Shown here: piece by piece, positions 17,613 to 25,907 of the stretch
Layout of the letters: the number at the start of each line of letters is the position of its first letter
Numbering within the stretch: position 1 is the stretch's first letter
Source: Flavobacterium omnivorum
GTDB lineage: Bacteria > Bacteroidota > Bacteroidia > Flavobacteriales > Flavobacteriaceae
Length of the DNA: 64,000 bases
Direction of reading: 5' to 3'
Assembly (NCBI RefSeq): GCF_900099915.1
Contig: NZ_FNDB01000005.1
Location: 62,001-126,000, forward strand
The notes under the pieces: model-generated
Told to the model about the DNA's origin: nothing
The model's database searches: none
The model's input: only the letters and a program-made list of their open reading frames with translations
Made by a program: the position numbers and the translations under genes

Positions 17613-19931
17613 TTATTTGGGGAATGTAAAAACGAAACTACACCCTTTATTTTCTTCCGATTCAATATGTATGCTACCTCCTTTTTCTTCAATAATTTTT
17701 TTTACAATTGACAAACCTATACCTGTACTCTCTTTTACATCACGTGCCTCAATAGTTTGAAAAACTTTGAACACTTTTTTATGGTACTCTATTGCAATCC
17801 CAGGACCGTTATCTTTAATACTAAACTGATGAAAACCATGCAGGGATTTATACTGGCAATCTATTTTCCCTACCTCCTTATTACTATACTTAACAGCATT
17901 ACTAATCAAGTTACTAAACACTTGCTGCAAAAGTATTCGTTCGGATTCAATCTCTGGAAAGTTTTTACCAATCGTGATTTCAAAGCCTTGTTTTGGAACA
18001 ATAGAATCTATAATTTGAATTAACATTAATTTTAAATCAATATTTTCTTTTTCTATTTCGGTACGACCAATGCGCGAGTATTCTAGAACTCCATTGATTA
18101 AGTTTTCCATACGCAACACGCGCCCACGAAGCAAGTCAAAATTAGCGCTAACGGTCTCCGGCATATCTGGCATATCTTCGACAATCCATTCTGACAAATT
18201 ATTAATTGCTCGAAGTGGCGCCTTTAAATCATGTGAAACTACGTAAGCAAACTGATCAAGTTCGTTGTTTTTTTTACTCAAATTCAATAGTGCATTATTT
18301 AAGTTTGCTTCCGCATTTTTTTGATCTGTAATGTCGGTGCTTATTGAAATGTATTGATACGGCTTATTTCTCTCGTCTAAAAACGGAACGATAGTCGCTT
18401 TTTCCCAATAATAAGAACCGTCTTTAGCTAAATTTCTCATTTCGCCTTTCCAAACATCCCCGTTAACAATTGTTTTTAAAATTTTTTTAGAAAATTCTTT
18501 GGAAAAATGCCCCGTAATAGTGCGTTGATCTTTGCCTATTAGCTCCTCTTTAGTATACTTAGATATACTGCAGAAGTTATCATTCACAAAGGTGAGTAAT
18601 CCTTGTTGATCTGAAATAGATACAATCGCTGATTCATCTAAAGCGGATCTTATGTCTCTTATTTCTTTAGATTTTTTAATGATTTTTTGCTCTGCTAATG
18701 TGATCTCCGTAACATCCTGAATAATTCCCTTTAACTCAATCACCTCCCCTTTTTCGTTTTTAAAAGGTTGTCCAATTTCTAAAATATGTTTGACTCTTTG
18801 ATCTGGAAAAACGATTCTATATTTGATTTTAAAGTCTTTTCCTGTTTGTATAACACTCTCAATTACTTGGTCCAACTTTACTAAATCATCCTTATGAATT
18901 CTGTTTCTATATTCTTTATACAACTGATCAGAAGACAATTGTTCCAATTCAAAAATACGGTAATGACCCTCTGACCAAACAAGATCATTAGTAACTAAAT
19001 TAAATTTCCAGCTCCCAATTTTAGCAATTTCCTGAGACTCCTCTAATAAATTATTCCCATCGATTAAATGTTGCTCGGCTTCTTTCTCCTTGGACACATT
19101 TCGAGCAATACAGTATAAATTTCCAGTTGTAGGATCTGGTGAAGTATTCCAGCTAAGTATAGTATAATCTCCATTTTTGCAACGGTAACGGTTCTCAAAA
19201 CTAATCGTTAATTCTCCCTTTGACAATTTCTCTACTTCTTTGTAGGTTTGAGCCAAATCATCAGGATGCACAAAATCAATAAAAGGAGTTCCTTCTAATT
19301 CTTCTTTAGAATAACCTAAAACCTTTGTAAAGGCGGGATTAACTTTATAGAATAATCCGTTCACATTTGCGATGCAAACCAAATCTTTAGACAGATCAAT
19401 AAAATTTTGCATTTCCTTTTGAGATTCTAGGAAGTCTAAATGATTTTTGCGTGAATCTAATAAGGCAACAACTTGATCAGCTAGCAATTTCAGAGCATTT
19501 TTTTGTTCATCGGTAAGAGCCCTAGGTTCCGTATCAATCACACAAAGCGACCCCATATTAAAACCGTTTTTAGCTCGAAGTGGTGCTCCTGCATAAAATC
19601 GGATATTAGGATTACCAGTGACCAATGGATTCTCTGAAAACAATTTGTTTTCAGTAGCATTCTGAACTTCAAAAACGTCATCACCTAAAATAGTATATTG
19701 GCAAAAAGATACTTCTCTAGCTGTTTCTGACACATTTAAACCCACTTTTGATTTAAACCATTGTCGATCTTCATCTAATAAACTAATTAAAGCTATTGGA
19801 GTTCCGCAAATAAAAGACGCTAACTGCGCGATAGAATCATATTCTTTTTCAGACAATGAGTCCAGAATAGCAAAGTCTTTCAGTACTTGGATTCTTTCTA
19901 TTTCATTTTCTGGTTTTGGATCTACTTTCAT
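17613..19931 (-). CDS. GAF/multi-PAS sensor histidine kinase
   Basis: The 772-residue protein begins with a GAF domain at about 20-160 (FAILDSLSEKEYDSIAQLA). Three PAS/PAC units follow at about 170-285, 295-410 and 420-535. HisKA is near residue 560 with the H box AYVVSHDLKAPLRA, and the HATPase domain has DNGPGI and STGIGLS. There is no membrane helix and no conserved bilin-attachment context, so it is a soluble sensor of unknown small molecule, redox state or light. It heads the minus-strand signalling operon. The genes that follow (short kinase, receivers, hybrid kinase) are its likely partners. Confidence 0.93.
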   Translation of the reverse strand: MKVDPKPENEIERIQVLKDFAILDSLSEKEYDSIAQLASFICGTPIALISLLDEDRQWFKSKVGLNVSETAREVSFCQYTILGDDVFEVQNATENKLFSENPLVTGNPNIRFYAGAPLRAKNGFNMGSLCVIDTEPRALTDEQKNALKLLADQVVALLDSRKNHLDFLESQKEMQNFIDLSKDLVCIANVNGLFYKVNPAFTKVLGYSKEELEGTPFIDFVHPDDLAQTYKEVEKLSKGELTISFENRYRCKNGDYTILSWNTSPDPTTGNLYCIARNVSKEKEAEQHLIDGNNLLEESQEIAKIGSWKFNLVTNDLVWSEGHYRIFELEQLSSDQLYKEYRNRIHKDDLVKLDQVIESVIQTGKDFKIKYRIVFPDQRVKHILEIGQPFKNEKGEVIELKGIIQDVTEITLAEQKIIKKSKEIRDIRSALDESAIVSISDQQGLLTFVNDNFCSISKYTKEELIGKDQRTITGHFSKEFSKKILKTIVNGDVWKGEMRNLAKDGSYYWEKATIVPFLDERNKPYQYISISTDITDQKNAEANLNNALLNLSKKNNELDQFAYVVSHDLKAPLRAINNLSEWIVEDMPDMPETVSANFDLLRGRVLRMENLINGVLEYSRIGRTEIEKENIDLKLMLIQIIDSIVPKQGFEITIGKNFPEIESERILLQQVFSNLISNAVKYSNKEVGKIDCQYKSLHGFHQFSIKDNGPGIAIEYHKKVFKVFQTIEARDVKESTGIGLSIVKKIIEEKGGSIHIESEENKGCSFVFTFPK

Positions 19932-20638
19932 TAAAATGGGTATTTTCTTTACTATTACTGATCAATAATTAATTAATACTGATTAATTATTTTATGTTTA
20001 ATATTATTGTGCCCTATTTCTGGCTTGAAAACCAATTGGTTTGGCTACAAAAATAAAATTAATTTCGAATTAACAGAATCATAACTGCTTAAATTTATAG
20101 TAATCCACAAAAAAGCTCCTTATTCAAATTATTTTCAAAACACAAAAAATCAAAATTAGGAAAAATAAACACATCTACTCAAGAACAATTTTTCTGCAAT
20201 TAAAAACTTTTTGTGAAAGTGATAATTACAGTATTTCGATTAGTAACTTCATTTGATTATTTTATTTCTGTTCCTTTTCAATCCTTTTCTCCTAAAATAA
20301 AGACAAGTACTACCGCTTATAAGATATTCAAAATAAAAAATAAAATAAATCATTCGATAAAATACATATTATACTGATAAACAACAACTTGCGAAATAAA
20401 AATGTTGTTTTTATTAAAATTAGAAAAAATATTTGTCTAAATTTACGCTATTAGTTTAGTCAGGTGAAGCTCCTACCACTCGCCTATAAAAGCTCAAAAA
20501 AAGCGGTTCGTAAATTCCGATTCTAGCTTTTAATTAAAAATTTTATGATTGTGATTAAAAAACAAGCTCCTGTTTTTTTCGACTATTACTATTTGACATA
20601 CAAATTTAATACCCTTTCCTATTTAAAAAAAAGGCACA
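19932..20638. other. Divergent spacer between the signalling operon and ppsA
   Basis: No reading frame is supported in these 707 bp. It contains a 14-bp perfect palindrome AAACCAATTGGTTT at 20029-20042, a possible operator. A potential hairpin lies at 20462-20485, where AGGTGA pairs with TCGCCT using one G-U pair, about 155 bp before ppsA. A TTTG at 20592-20595 followed by a weak TA-rich -7 could serve ppsA. The spacer must carry promoters for both flanking operons and is the natural place for shared control. Confidence 0.5.
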
Positions 20639-22888
20639 ATGAGAACATACAAATACATCCTGTTTTTCAACCAAATAAGTATAGAAGCGATTGACAAAGT
20701 AGGCGGCAAAAATGCATCGCTTGGCGAAATGTACAATCAGCTCAATCCAATTGGCATTTCTATTCCAAACGGATTTGCAATTACTGCCGAAGGATATAGG
20801 CTATTTCGCAAAACTAATGGTTTAGAACAACTCTTGCAAGATTTATTGTTGTCTTTAGATACCAAGGAATATTCAAATCTCTCCCTTATTGGAGAAAAAG
20901 CCAGAAATCTCATTTTATCAGCAACTATTCCCGAAGAAATTCGGGACGAAATAAACACAGCCTATCAATCACTCAGTAAGCAATGTGGCACCTCAAATCT
21001 AGATGTAGCAGTACGAAGTAGTGCAACATCTGAAGATTTACCCACAGCAAGTTTCGCAGGACGAATGGAGTCTTTTCTTCATATTATTGGAGAACAAGAA
21101 TTACTGTTAACCATTCACCGTTGCTATGCTTCATTGTTTACAGATCGTGCCATAAAATACCGTCATGACATGGATTTTACTAAAATAGACATTGCCATTT
21201 CCGTGGGTGTCCAACAAATGGTTCGAAGTGACAAAGCAGCTTCTGGCGTCGCTTTTACAATTGATCCCGATAGCGGATTCGAAAATACCATCATCATCAA
21301 TAGTATTTGGGGACTGGGAGAAAATATTGTTCAAGGCACTGTTACGCCAGACGAATGGATGGTATTCAAACCTACATTAGCCAATCCGAACGTGAATCCC
21401 ATTTTAAAAAGACAGTGCGGCCAAAAAGAATTTACGATGATCTATACAGATACTGTAGCAGGTTCACCTGCTGAAAATAACATTTTTAATACAGATACTT
21501 CATTGGAAAAACAAAAACAATTTTCGCTAAACGACAAAGAAGTCATTCAACTGGCACAATGGTGTGCTAAAATTGAAAAACATTATCAAAAACCAATGGA
21601 CATTGAGTGGGCAAAAGACGGTTTGAACAACCAATTGTATATTGTTCAGGCCCGTCCGGAAACTGTTCACGGCAAAGCAAATAAGCAACTGCGAGAAATT
21701 TATAAGCTCAAAGAGAAAAGCACTCTCTTAACTCAAGGAATCGCATTAGGTGATAAAATTGCTTCTGGTAAAGCGCGAATTCTAAACAATCCGCAAGAGG
21801 GCGATTTATTGCAAAATGGCGAAATCATTGTCACAGATGTAACGAATCCGGATTGGGATCCCATCATGAAACGAGCCGCAGCGATTATTACTAATAAAGG
21901 AGGCCGCACCAGCCATGCTGCTATTGTAGCACGTGAACTGGGAACTGTTGCCGTTGTAGGATGCGGAAATGCTACTTCAATTATAAAAAACGGACAGGAA
22001 ATTACCGTTTCCTGCTCCGAAGGCAAAGAAGGAAATGTGTACGACGGGATATTAAAATGGGAAATAACAGAACAGGATTTCAGTACACTCAAAATGCCAA
22101 AAACAGATCCGATGCTGATTCTTGCTGATCCCGAAAGAGCGTTTGAGTTAAGCCAATATCCCAATCAGGGCGTGGGTCTGATGCGAATGGAATTTGCGAT
22201 TTCGAATACCATCAAAATCCATCCTTTGGCATTATGCGAACCGGAAAAAATAACCGATCAAATAATCAAATCTGAAATTGCAGCATTAACAAAAGGCTAC
22301 GAAGACCCAAAAAAATATTTCATTGATAAACTGGCCGAAGCAGTAGCTATTGTGGCTGCCGCTTTTTACCCAAAGGACGTCATTGTGCGAATGAGTGATT
22401 TTAAAAGCAATGAATACGCCAACCTGATCGGAGGAAAATTTTACGAACCAAAAGAGGAAAACCCAATGATTGGTTTTCGTGGTGCTTCCCGTTATTACAG
22501 TGATTTTTATAGAAAAGGGTTTGCTTTAGAATGTGAAGCCATGAAAAAAGTGCGCAACGAAATGGGACTCCTCAATGTAAAACTGATGATTCCGTTTTGT
22601 AGAACAGTAGAAGAAGGTGTAAATGTATTAGCGGAAATGACAAAAAATGGTTTAGTACAAGGTGTTAACGGATTACAAGTGTATGTGATGATTGAAATTC
22701 CAAGTAATGTATTGATGGCTGCTGAATTTGCAAAACTATTTGATGGATTTTCTATAGGATCCAATGACTTGACGCAACTCACCTTAGGTTTAGATCGTGA
22801 TTCAGCTTTAGTCAGTTATTTGTTTAATGAGGAAAATCCAGCAGTCAAATACTTAATAAAAGAAACCATTAAAGTTGCCAAACGTTAA
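20639..22888 (+). CDS. ppsA: Phosphoenolpyruvate synthase, truncated by an in-frame stop codon
   Basis: The 749-residue product contains the N-terminal ATP-binding domain (KVGGKNASLGEMYNQL, SGVAFTIDPDSG), the swivelling phosphohistidine domain with His426 in GGRTSHAAIVAREL, and most of the C-terminal TIM barrel (ANLIGGKFYEP, SIGSNDLTQL). The enzyme converts pyruvate and ATP to phosphoenolpyruvate, AMP and phosphate in gluconeogenesis. A TAA at 22886-22888 ends the frame. The very next 59 codons in the same frame encode the missing end, including the catalytic cysteine. A complete protein would be about 809 residues (E. coli has 792). As read here the product lacks an essential residue and is probably inactive. 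Confidence 0.9.
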   Translation: MRTYKYILFFNQISIEAIDKVGGKNASLGEMYNQLNPIGISIPNGFAITAEGYRLFRKTNGLEQLLQDLLLSLDTKEYSNLSLIGEKARNLILSATIPEEIRDEINTAYQSLSKQCGTSNLDVAVRSSATSEDLPTASFAGRMESFLHIIGEQELLLTIHRCYASLFTDRAIKYRHDMDFTKIDIAISVGVQQMVRSDKAASGVAFTIDPDSGFENTIIINSIWGLGENIVQGTVTPDEWMVFKPTLANPNVNPILKRQCGQKEFTMIYTDTVAGSPAENNIFNTDTSLEKQKQFSLNDKEVIQLAQWCAKIEKHYQKPMDIEWAKDGLNNQLYIVQARPETVHGKANKQLREIYKLKEKSTLLTQGIALGDKIASGKARILNNPQEGDLLQNGEIIVTDVTNPDWDPIMKRAAAIITNKGGRTSHAAIVARELGTVAVVGCGNATSIIKNGQEITVSCSEGKEGNVYDGILKWEITEQDFSTLKMPKTDPMLILADPERAFELSQYPNQGVGLMRMEFAISNTIKIHPLALCEPEKITDQIIKSEIAALTKGYEDPKKYFIDKLAEAVAIVAAAFYPKDVIVRMSDFKSNEYANLIGGKFYEPKEENPMIGFRGASRYYSDFYRKGFALECEAMKKVRNEMGLLNVKLMIPFCRTVEEGVNVLAEMTKNGLVQGVNGLQVYVMIEIPSNVLMAAEFAKLFDGFSIGSNDLTQLTLGLDRDSALVSYLFNEENPAVKYLIKETIKVAKR

Positions 22889-23068
22889 GAAATAAAAGTG
22901 GGACTCTGTGGTCAAGCTCCTAGTGACATTCCTGAGTTTGCTGCTTTTTTAGTCCAGGAAGGAATCGATAGTATCTCCTTTAATCCAGATGCTTTGATAA
23001 AAGGAATCGAAAATATTTTAAAGGCCGAACATAAAACCAAAAAGAAAATTACAAACTCAGTAAAATAG
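22889..23068 (+). pseudogene. ppsA: Severed C-terminus of phosphoenolpyruvate synthase
   Basis: These 60 codons continue the ppsA frame without shift after the TAA and read EIKVGLCGQAPSDIPEFA and so on to a TAG at 23066-23068. The GLCGQAPSD motif, with its cysteine at codon 757 of the combined frame, is the catalytic acid/base loop of PEP synthases and pyruvate phosphate dikinases. The SISFNPDA motif also matches. There is no ATG; only a GTG at 22898 could restart translation. Conservation of the fragment suggests the stop arose recently, or is a sequencing error. Confidence 0.88.
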
Positions 23069-23074
23069 TTCTAA

Positions 23075-23830
23075 ATGGAAACACTATTCAAAAATAAAGT
23101 AGTTATTGTAACCGGCGGCTCCTCTGGAATTGGCAAGGCGACGGCATTTGCTTTTGCCAAAAAAGGAGCCAAAGTAGCCGTAGTAGATTGGAAAGAAAAT
23201 GATGAAATCGTAGACTTAATCAAAGAATTGGGCAGTGAAGCTATTTTTATCAAATGTGATGTCTCAAAAACCGATGACGTAAAAGCAATGGTGGCGCAAA
23301 CAATTGCCGCATTTGGCCAATTGGATTATGCGTTCAACAATGCCGGAATCGAGGGTGCCTCTGCTGCTATCCAAGATTGTTCGGAGGAGAACTGGGATAA
23401 AACCATTGGTGTAAACCTAAAAGGAATCTGGCTTTGTATGAAATATGAAATTCCAGAAATACGCAAACAAGGGAAAGGCGTCATTATCAATTGCTCTTCG
23501 GTCGCTGGATTAGTTGGTTTTGCAGGATTACCCGCTTATGTAGCGTCTAAACATGGCGTCGTGGGACTTACTAAAACAGCAGCTTTAGAATGCGCCACAT
23601 TAGGAATCCGAATAAATGCGATTTGTCCCGGTGTAATCCAAACCCCAATGATTGATCGTCTGACTGGAAAAAATAAAGAAGCAATAAAACAATTCACAGG
23701 TTTAGAACCTCTGGGTCGCTTTGGTCTTCCAGAAGAAATAGCGAATGCGGTAGTATGGATGTGCTCTGATGAAGCCTCTTTTGTAACCGGACATGCCATG
23801 GCCGTAGATGGTGGTTTTGTAGCACAATAA
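23075..23830 (+). CDS. Short-chain dehydrogenase/reductase
   Basis: The 251-residue protein is a classical SDR. It has the cofactor motif VTGGSSGIGKA at residues 11-21, NNAG near 89, a catalytic serine in the INCSSVAG segment, the active-site YVASKHG, and the C-terminal GHAMAVDGG. The acidic residue after beta-2 (VVDW) suggests NAD rather than NADP. It catalyses reversible oxidation of an alcohol or sugar. The substrate is unknown, and the glucose-1-dehydrogenase-like branch is the closest in pattern. It starts six bases after the end of the broken ppsA frame, so the two were probably co-transcribed. Confidence 0.93.
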   Translation: METLFKNKVVIVTGGSSGIGKATAFAFAKKGAKVAVVDWKENDEIVDLIKELGSEAIFIKCDVSKTDDVKAMVAQTIAAFGQLDYAFNNAGIEGASAAIQDCSEENWDKTIGVNLKGIWLCMKYEIPEIRKQGKGVIINCSSVAGLVGFAGLPAYVASKHGVVGLTKTAALECATLGIRINAICPGVIQTPMIDRLTGKNKEAIKQFTGLEPLGRFGLPEEIANAVVWMCSDEASFVTGHAMAVDGGFVAQ

Positions 23831-24031
23831 TAGAAATAAGATCCTAAAACCAGATCAAACTTTAAATTTTTTTATCCTAATTTAAAATTGGGTTACGGGA
23901 AATTATACCTTGAAATAGTTTAATTTCCAAAATTCCAGCACTTCGATTTGAGCAAGCTGGAACTTGAATACCTTCAGTACAATTAAAAAATTATGTTTAG
24001 CAACAAACAGGAATAGTAGCTTTAAAAAATT

Positions 24032-24292
24032 ATGGAAAATAAAATTAGCTGTCAAAGTTGTAGCATACCGCTTGACGCCACTGCATTAAAAGGAACTGAT
24101 AAAAATGGTCTAAAAAGTAAGGAGTATTGTAAGTATTGTTTTGATGGTGGCACTTTCAAAAATCCAGAGATGAATTTAGAACAGATGAAAATCAACTTAA
24201 AAAATAAATTGAAAAAATTAGCAATCAATGAAGATTCCATTCAGAAAATGGTCAACAATTTACCGCTATTGAAGCGCTGGAAAAGTAGTTAA
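24032..24292 (+). CDS. Putative zinc-ribbon domain protein (copy 1)
   Basis: The 86-residue protein carries two CxxC pairs, CQSC near residue 7 and YCKYC near 36, which should bind one zinc ion as in the Pfam 'putative zinc ribbon' family. The C-terminal half, MNLEQMKINLKNKLKK, is a charged helical segment ending in KRWKSS. It is a paralogue of the protein at 24471-24743, with the same order of motifs and the shared words MNLE and RWK. Its role is unknown. Its stop codon overlaps the ATG of a possible 41-codon frame. Confidence 0.82.
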   Translation: MENKISCQSCSIPLDATALKGTDKNGLKSKEYCKYCFDGGTFKNPEMNLEQMKINLKNKLKKLAINEDSIQKMVNNLPLLKRWKSS

Positions 24293-24417
24293 TGTCAAAT
24301 CCAAAGTGGGAGCTTGAAACCCTCTTTACTTATAAAAAACCGCACGGCAATACCATTTATCGAATTCATCTGCCGGCTCTTAAGCGATTCATTAATAAAA
24401 AAATTGACATGAAATAA
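24292..24417 (+). CDS. Possible small ORF translationally coupled to the zinc-ribbon gene
   Basis: The 41-codon frame starts at the A of the upstream stop (TAATG) and encodes MSNPKWELETLFTYKKPHG and so on, ending INKKIDMK. It is hydrophilic and was not recognised. The stop-start overlap is typical of coupled genes and the frame fills the spacer between the two zinc-ribbon copies, but the length is short enough to occur by chance. Confidence 0.3.
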   Translation: MSNPKWELETLFTYKKPHGNTIYRIHLPALKRFINKKIDMK

Positions 24418-24470
24418 AAGTAGAAACAAAATAAATGCACAAACAAAGCTAACCACTTAAATCAATCAAC

Positions 24471-24743
24471 ATGGAAATCATCCCTTTTTGTCAAAGTTGC
24501 GGAATGCCTCTGGCTTCAGAAGAAGTCAAAGGAACAGAAAATACGGGTCATAAAACAAGTGATTACTGTAAATATTGTTATGAAGACAGCCAATTTAAAC
24601 AACCCGATATGAACTTAGAAGACATGAAAAACATGGTAAAAGTCCATATGCAGAAAAAGAAGCATCCTGATTACATGATTCAAAAAGCCATGAATCTCTT
24701 ACCTGCCTTAACTCGATGGAAAAACAGCCCCTTATTTATGTGA
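24471..24743 (+). CDS. Putative zinc-ribbon domain protein (copy 2)
   Basis: The 90-residue protein has CQSCGMPL near residue 8 and YCKYC near 36, giving four zinc-ligand cysteines. A helical tail MNLEDMKNMVKVHMQKK ends with TRWKNSP. Layout and motifs match the copy at 24032, so the two arose by duplication and diverged. No function is known. Small proteins of this type are likely cytosolic. It lies 70 bp before the dehydrogenase gene on the same strand. Confidence 0.82.
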   Translation: MEIIPFCQSCGMPLASEEVKGTENTGHKTSDYCKYCYEDSQFKQPDMNLEDMKNMVKVHMQKKKHPDYMIQKAMNLLPALTRWKNSPLFM

Positions 24744-24813
24744 GCAATCCATTATTCGCAAGGTTGATAAGAACACACGCAAACAATTTTTTTATAAAGT
24801 AAAAACTATTAAA

Positions 24814-25809
24814 ATGAAAGTATTAGTCTACAGCATCTTTGGTTTTGATAAGCCATTTATGGAAAAAGCAGCTCATGGCAATCACGAATTAGTTTTCTCA
24901 GAGGAGCATTTGGATGAAAACACGGCAGACCTAGCCAAGGGATTTGATGCAGTATCGGTTTCCACGTCAGATGTTGCCTCTGCCGCAGTGTTGCAAAAAC
25001 TATATGCTTATGGCGTAAAATATATTGCGTTGCGGGCGGTACGTTCAGATCTTATTGATCTTCCAAGAGCCAAATCTTTGGCCATGAAAGTAGCAAATGC
25101 ACCTACTTATTCTCCTTATTCCGTCGCTGAGCACGCCGTATGTTTGCTGTTAGCTTTAAACAGAAAACTGATTTTGGGTCAGCGGCTAATGCACATTGGT
25201 GATTATCGGATGGATCATCTGGTAGGTTTTGATTTGCATGGAAAAACAGTTGGTATCATTGGAACTGGCGCAATAGGTGCTGCTTTTGCAAGGATTATGC
25301 ATGGTTTTGGATGTAAAATTTTAGCTTTCGATGCTATTGAAAATAAAGAACTATTAGCTGAAATCCCATTATCTTACGGCTCATTTGAAGATGTTTGTGC
25401 AGTTTCAGATGTAGTCTCAGTTCATGCGCAATGGAATGATTCCTCCAAGCAAATGTTTGATAAAGCTAGTTTTTCAACGTTAAAAAAAGGAATGATATTT
25501 ATCAATACCGCTCATGGAGCATTTGTAAACACCGAAGATTTAATCGAGGCAATTGAGAATAAAACTATTGCAGCTGTTGGTTTAGACGTCTATGATAAAG
25601 AACATGCATTATTTTATCAGGATCATACTGAATCTCCTATAACAGACCCGTTGTTTCTCAAATTGCGTTCTTACCCTAATGTACTGATTACCGGTCATCA
25701 GGGATTTTTTACAAAGGAAACATTGGCCGGAATAGCAAATATAACAATTGCCAATTTAAATGCTTGGGCCTATAATGGTACTTCAGAAAATGAAATAAAT
25801 GAAAAATAG
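24814..25809 (+). CDS. D-2-hydroxyacid (D-lactate) dehydrogenase homologue with altered catalytic residues
   Basis: The 331-residue protein aligns along its length with D-lactate dehydrogenase (E. coli LdhA, 329 residues). It keeps the NAD motif GTGAIG at 150-155, AEHAVCLLLALNRK near 105 and the catalytic His295 in ITGHQGFFT. However, the Arg of the usual NTSRGAL is His234 (NTAHGAF), the Glu of DVYE is Asp261 (DVYDKE), and the substrate loop normally like AGFNNVD reads VRSDLID. LdhA reduces pyruvate to D-lactate with NADH. With these changes, ordinary lactate dehydrogenase activity is doubtful, and another substrate or a non-catalytic role is possible. Confidence 0.85.
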   Translation: MKVLVYSIFGFDKPFMEKAAHGNHELVFSEEHLDENTADLAKGFDAVSVSTSDVASAAVLQKLYAYGVKYIALRAVRSDLIDLPRAKSLAMKVANAPTYSPYSVAEHAVCLLLALNRKLILGQRLMHIGDYRMDHLVGFDLHGKTVGIIGTGAIGAAFARIMHGFGCKILAFDAIENKELLAEIPLSYGSFEDVCAVSDVVSVHAQWNDSSKQMFDKASFSTLKKGMIFINTAHGAFVNTEDLIEAIENKTIAAVGLDVYDKEHALFYQDHTESPITDPLFLKLRSYPNVLITGHQGFFTKETLAGIANITIANLNAWAYNGTSENEINEK

Positions 25810-25907
25810 CTTTCTTTTTTTTTTCGAAAAAAAAAATAGAATAAGCCTACTTTCAACTAGATCACTTACCTTTTTATATTGTAAAAAGTATTGCTAAAAC
25901 GCACCAA

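Noticed and set aside
17613..19931. A bacteriophytochrome photoreceptor
   Set aside because: The kinase H box and the Rcp1-like receivers suggested it, but the N-terminus is a single GAF domain without the PAS-GAF-PHY order or a recognisable bilin-binding cysteine.
25815..25836. T10-CG-A10 palindrome after the dehydrogenase gene as a terminator
   Set aside because: It is a perfect palindrome but only A-T pairs with a loop too small for the full stem and no T run after it, so it is more likely a homopolymer curiosity.
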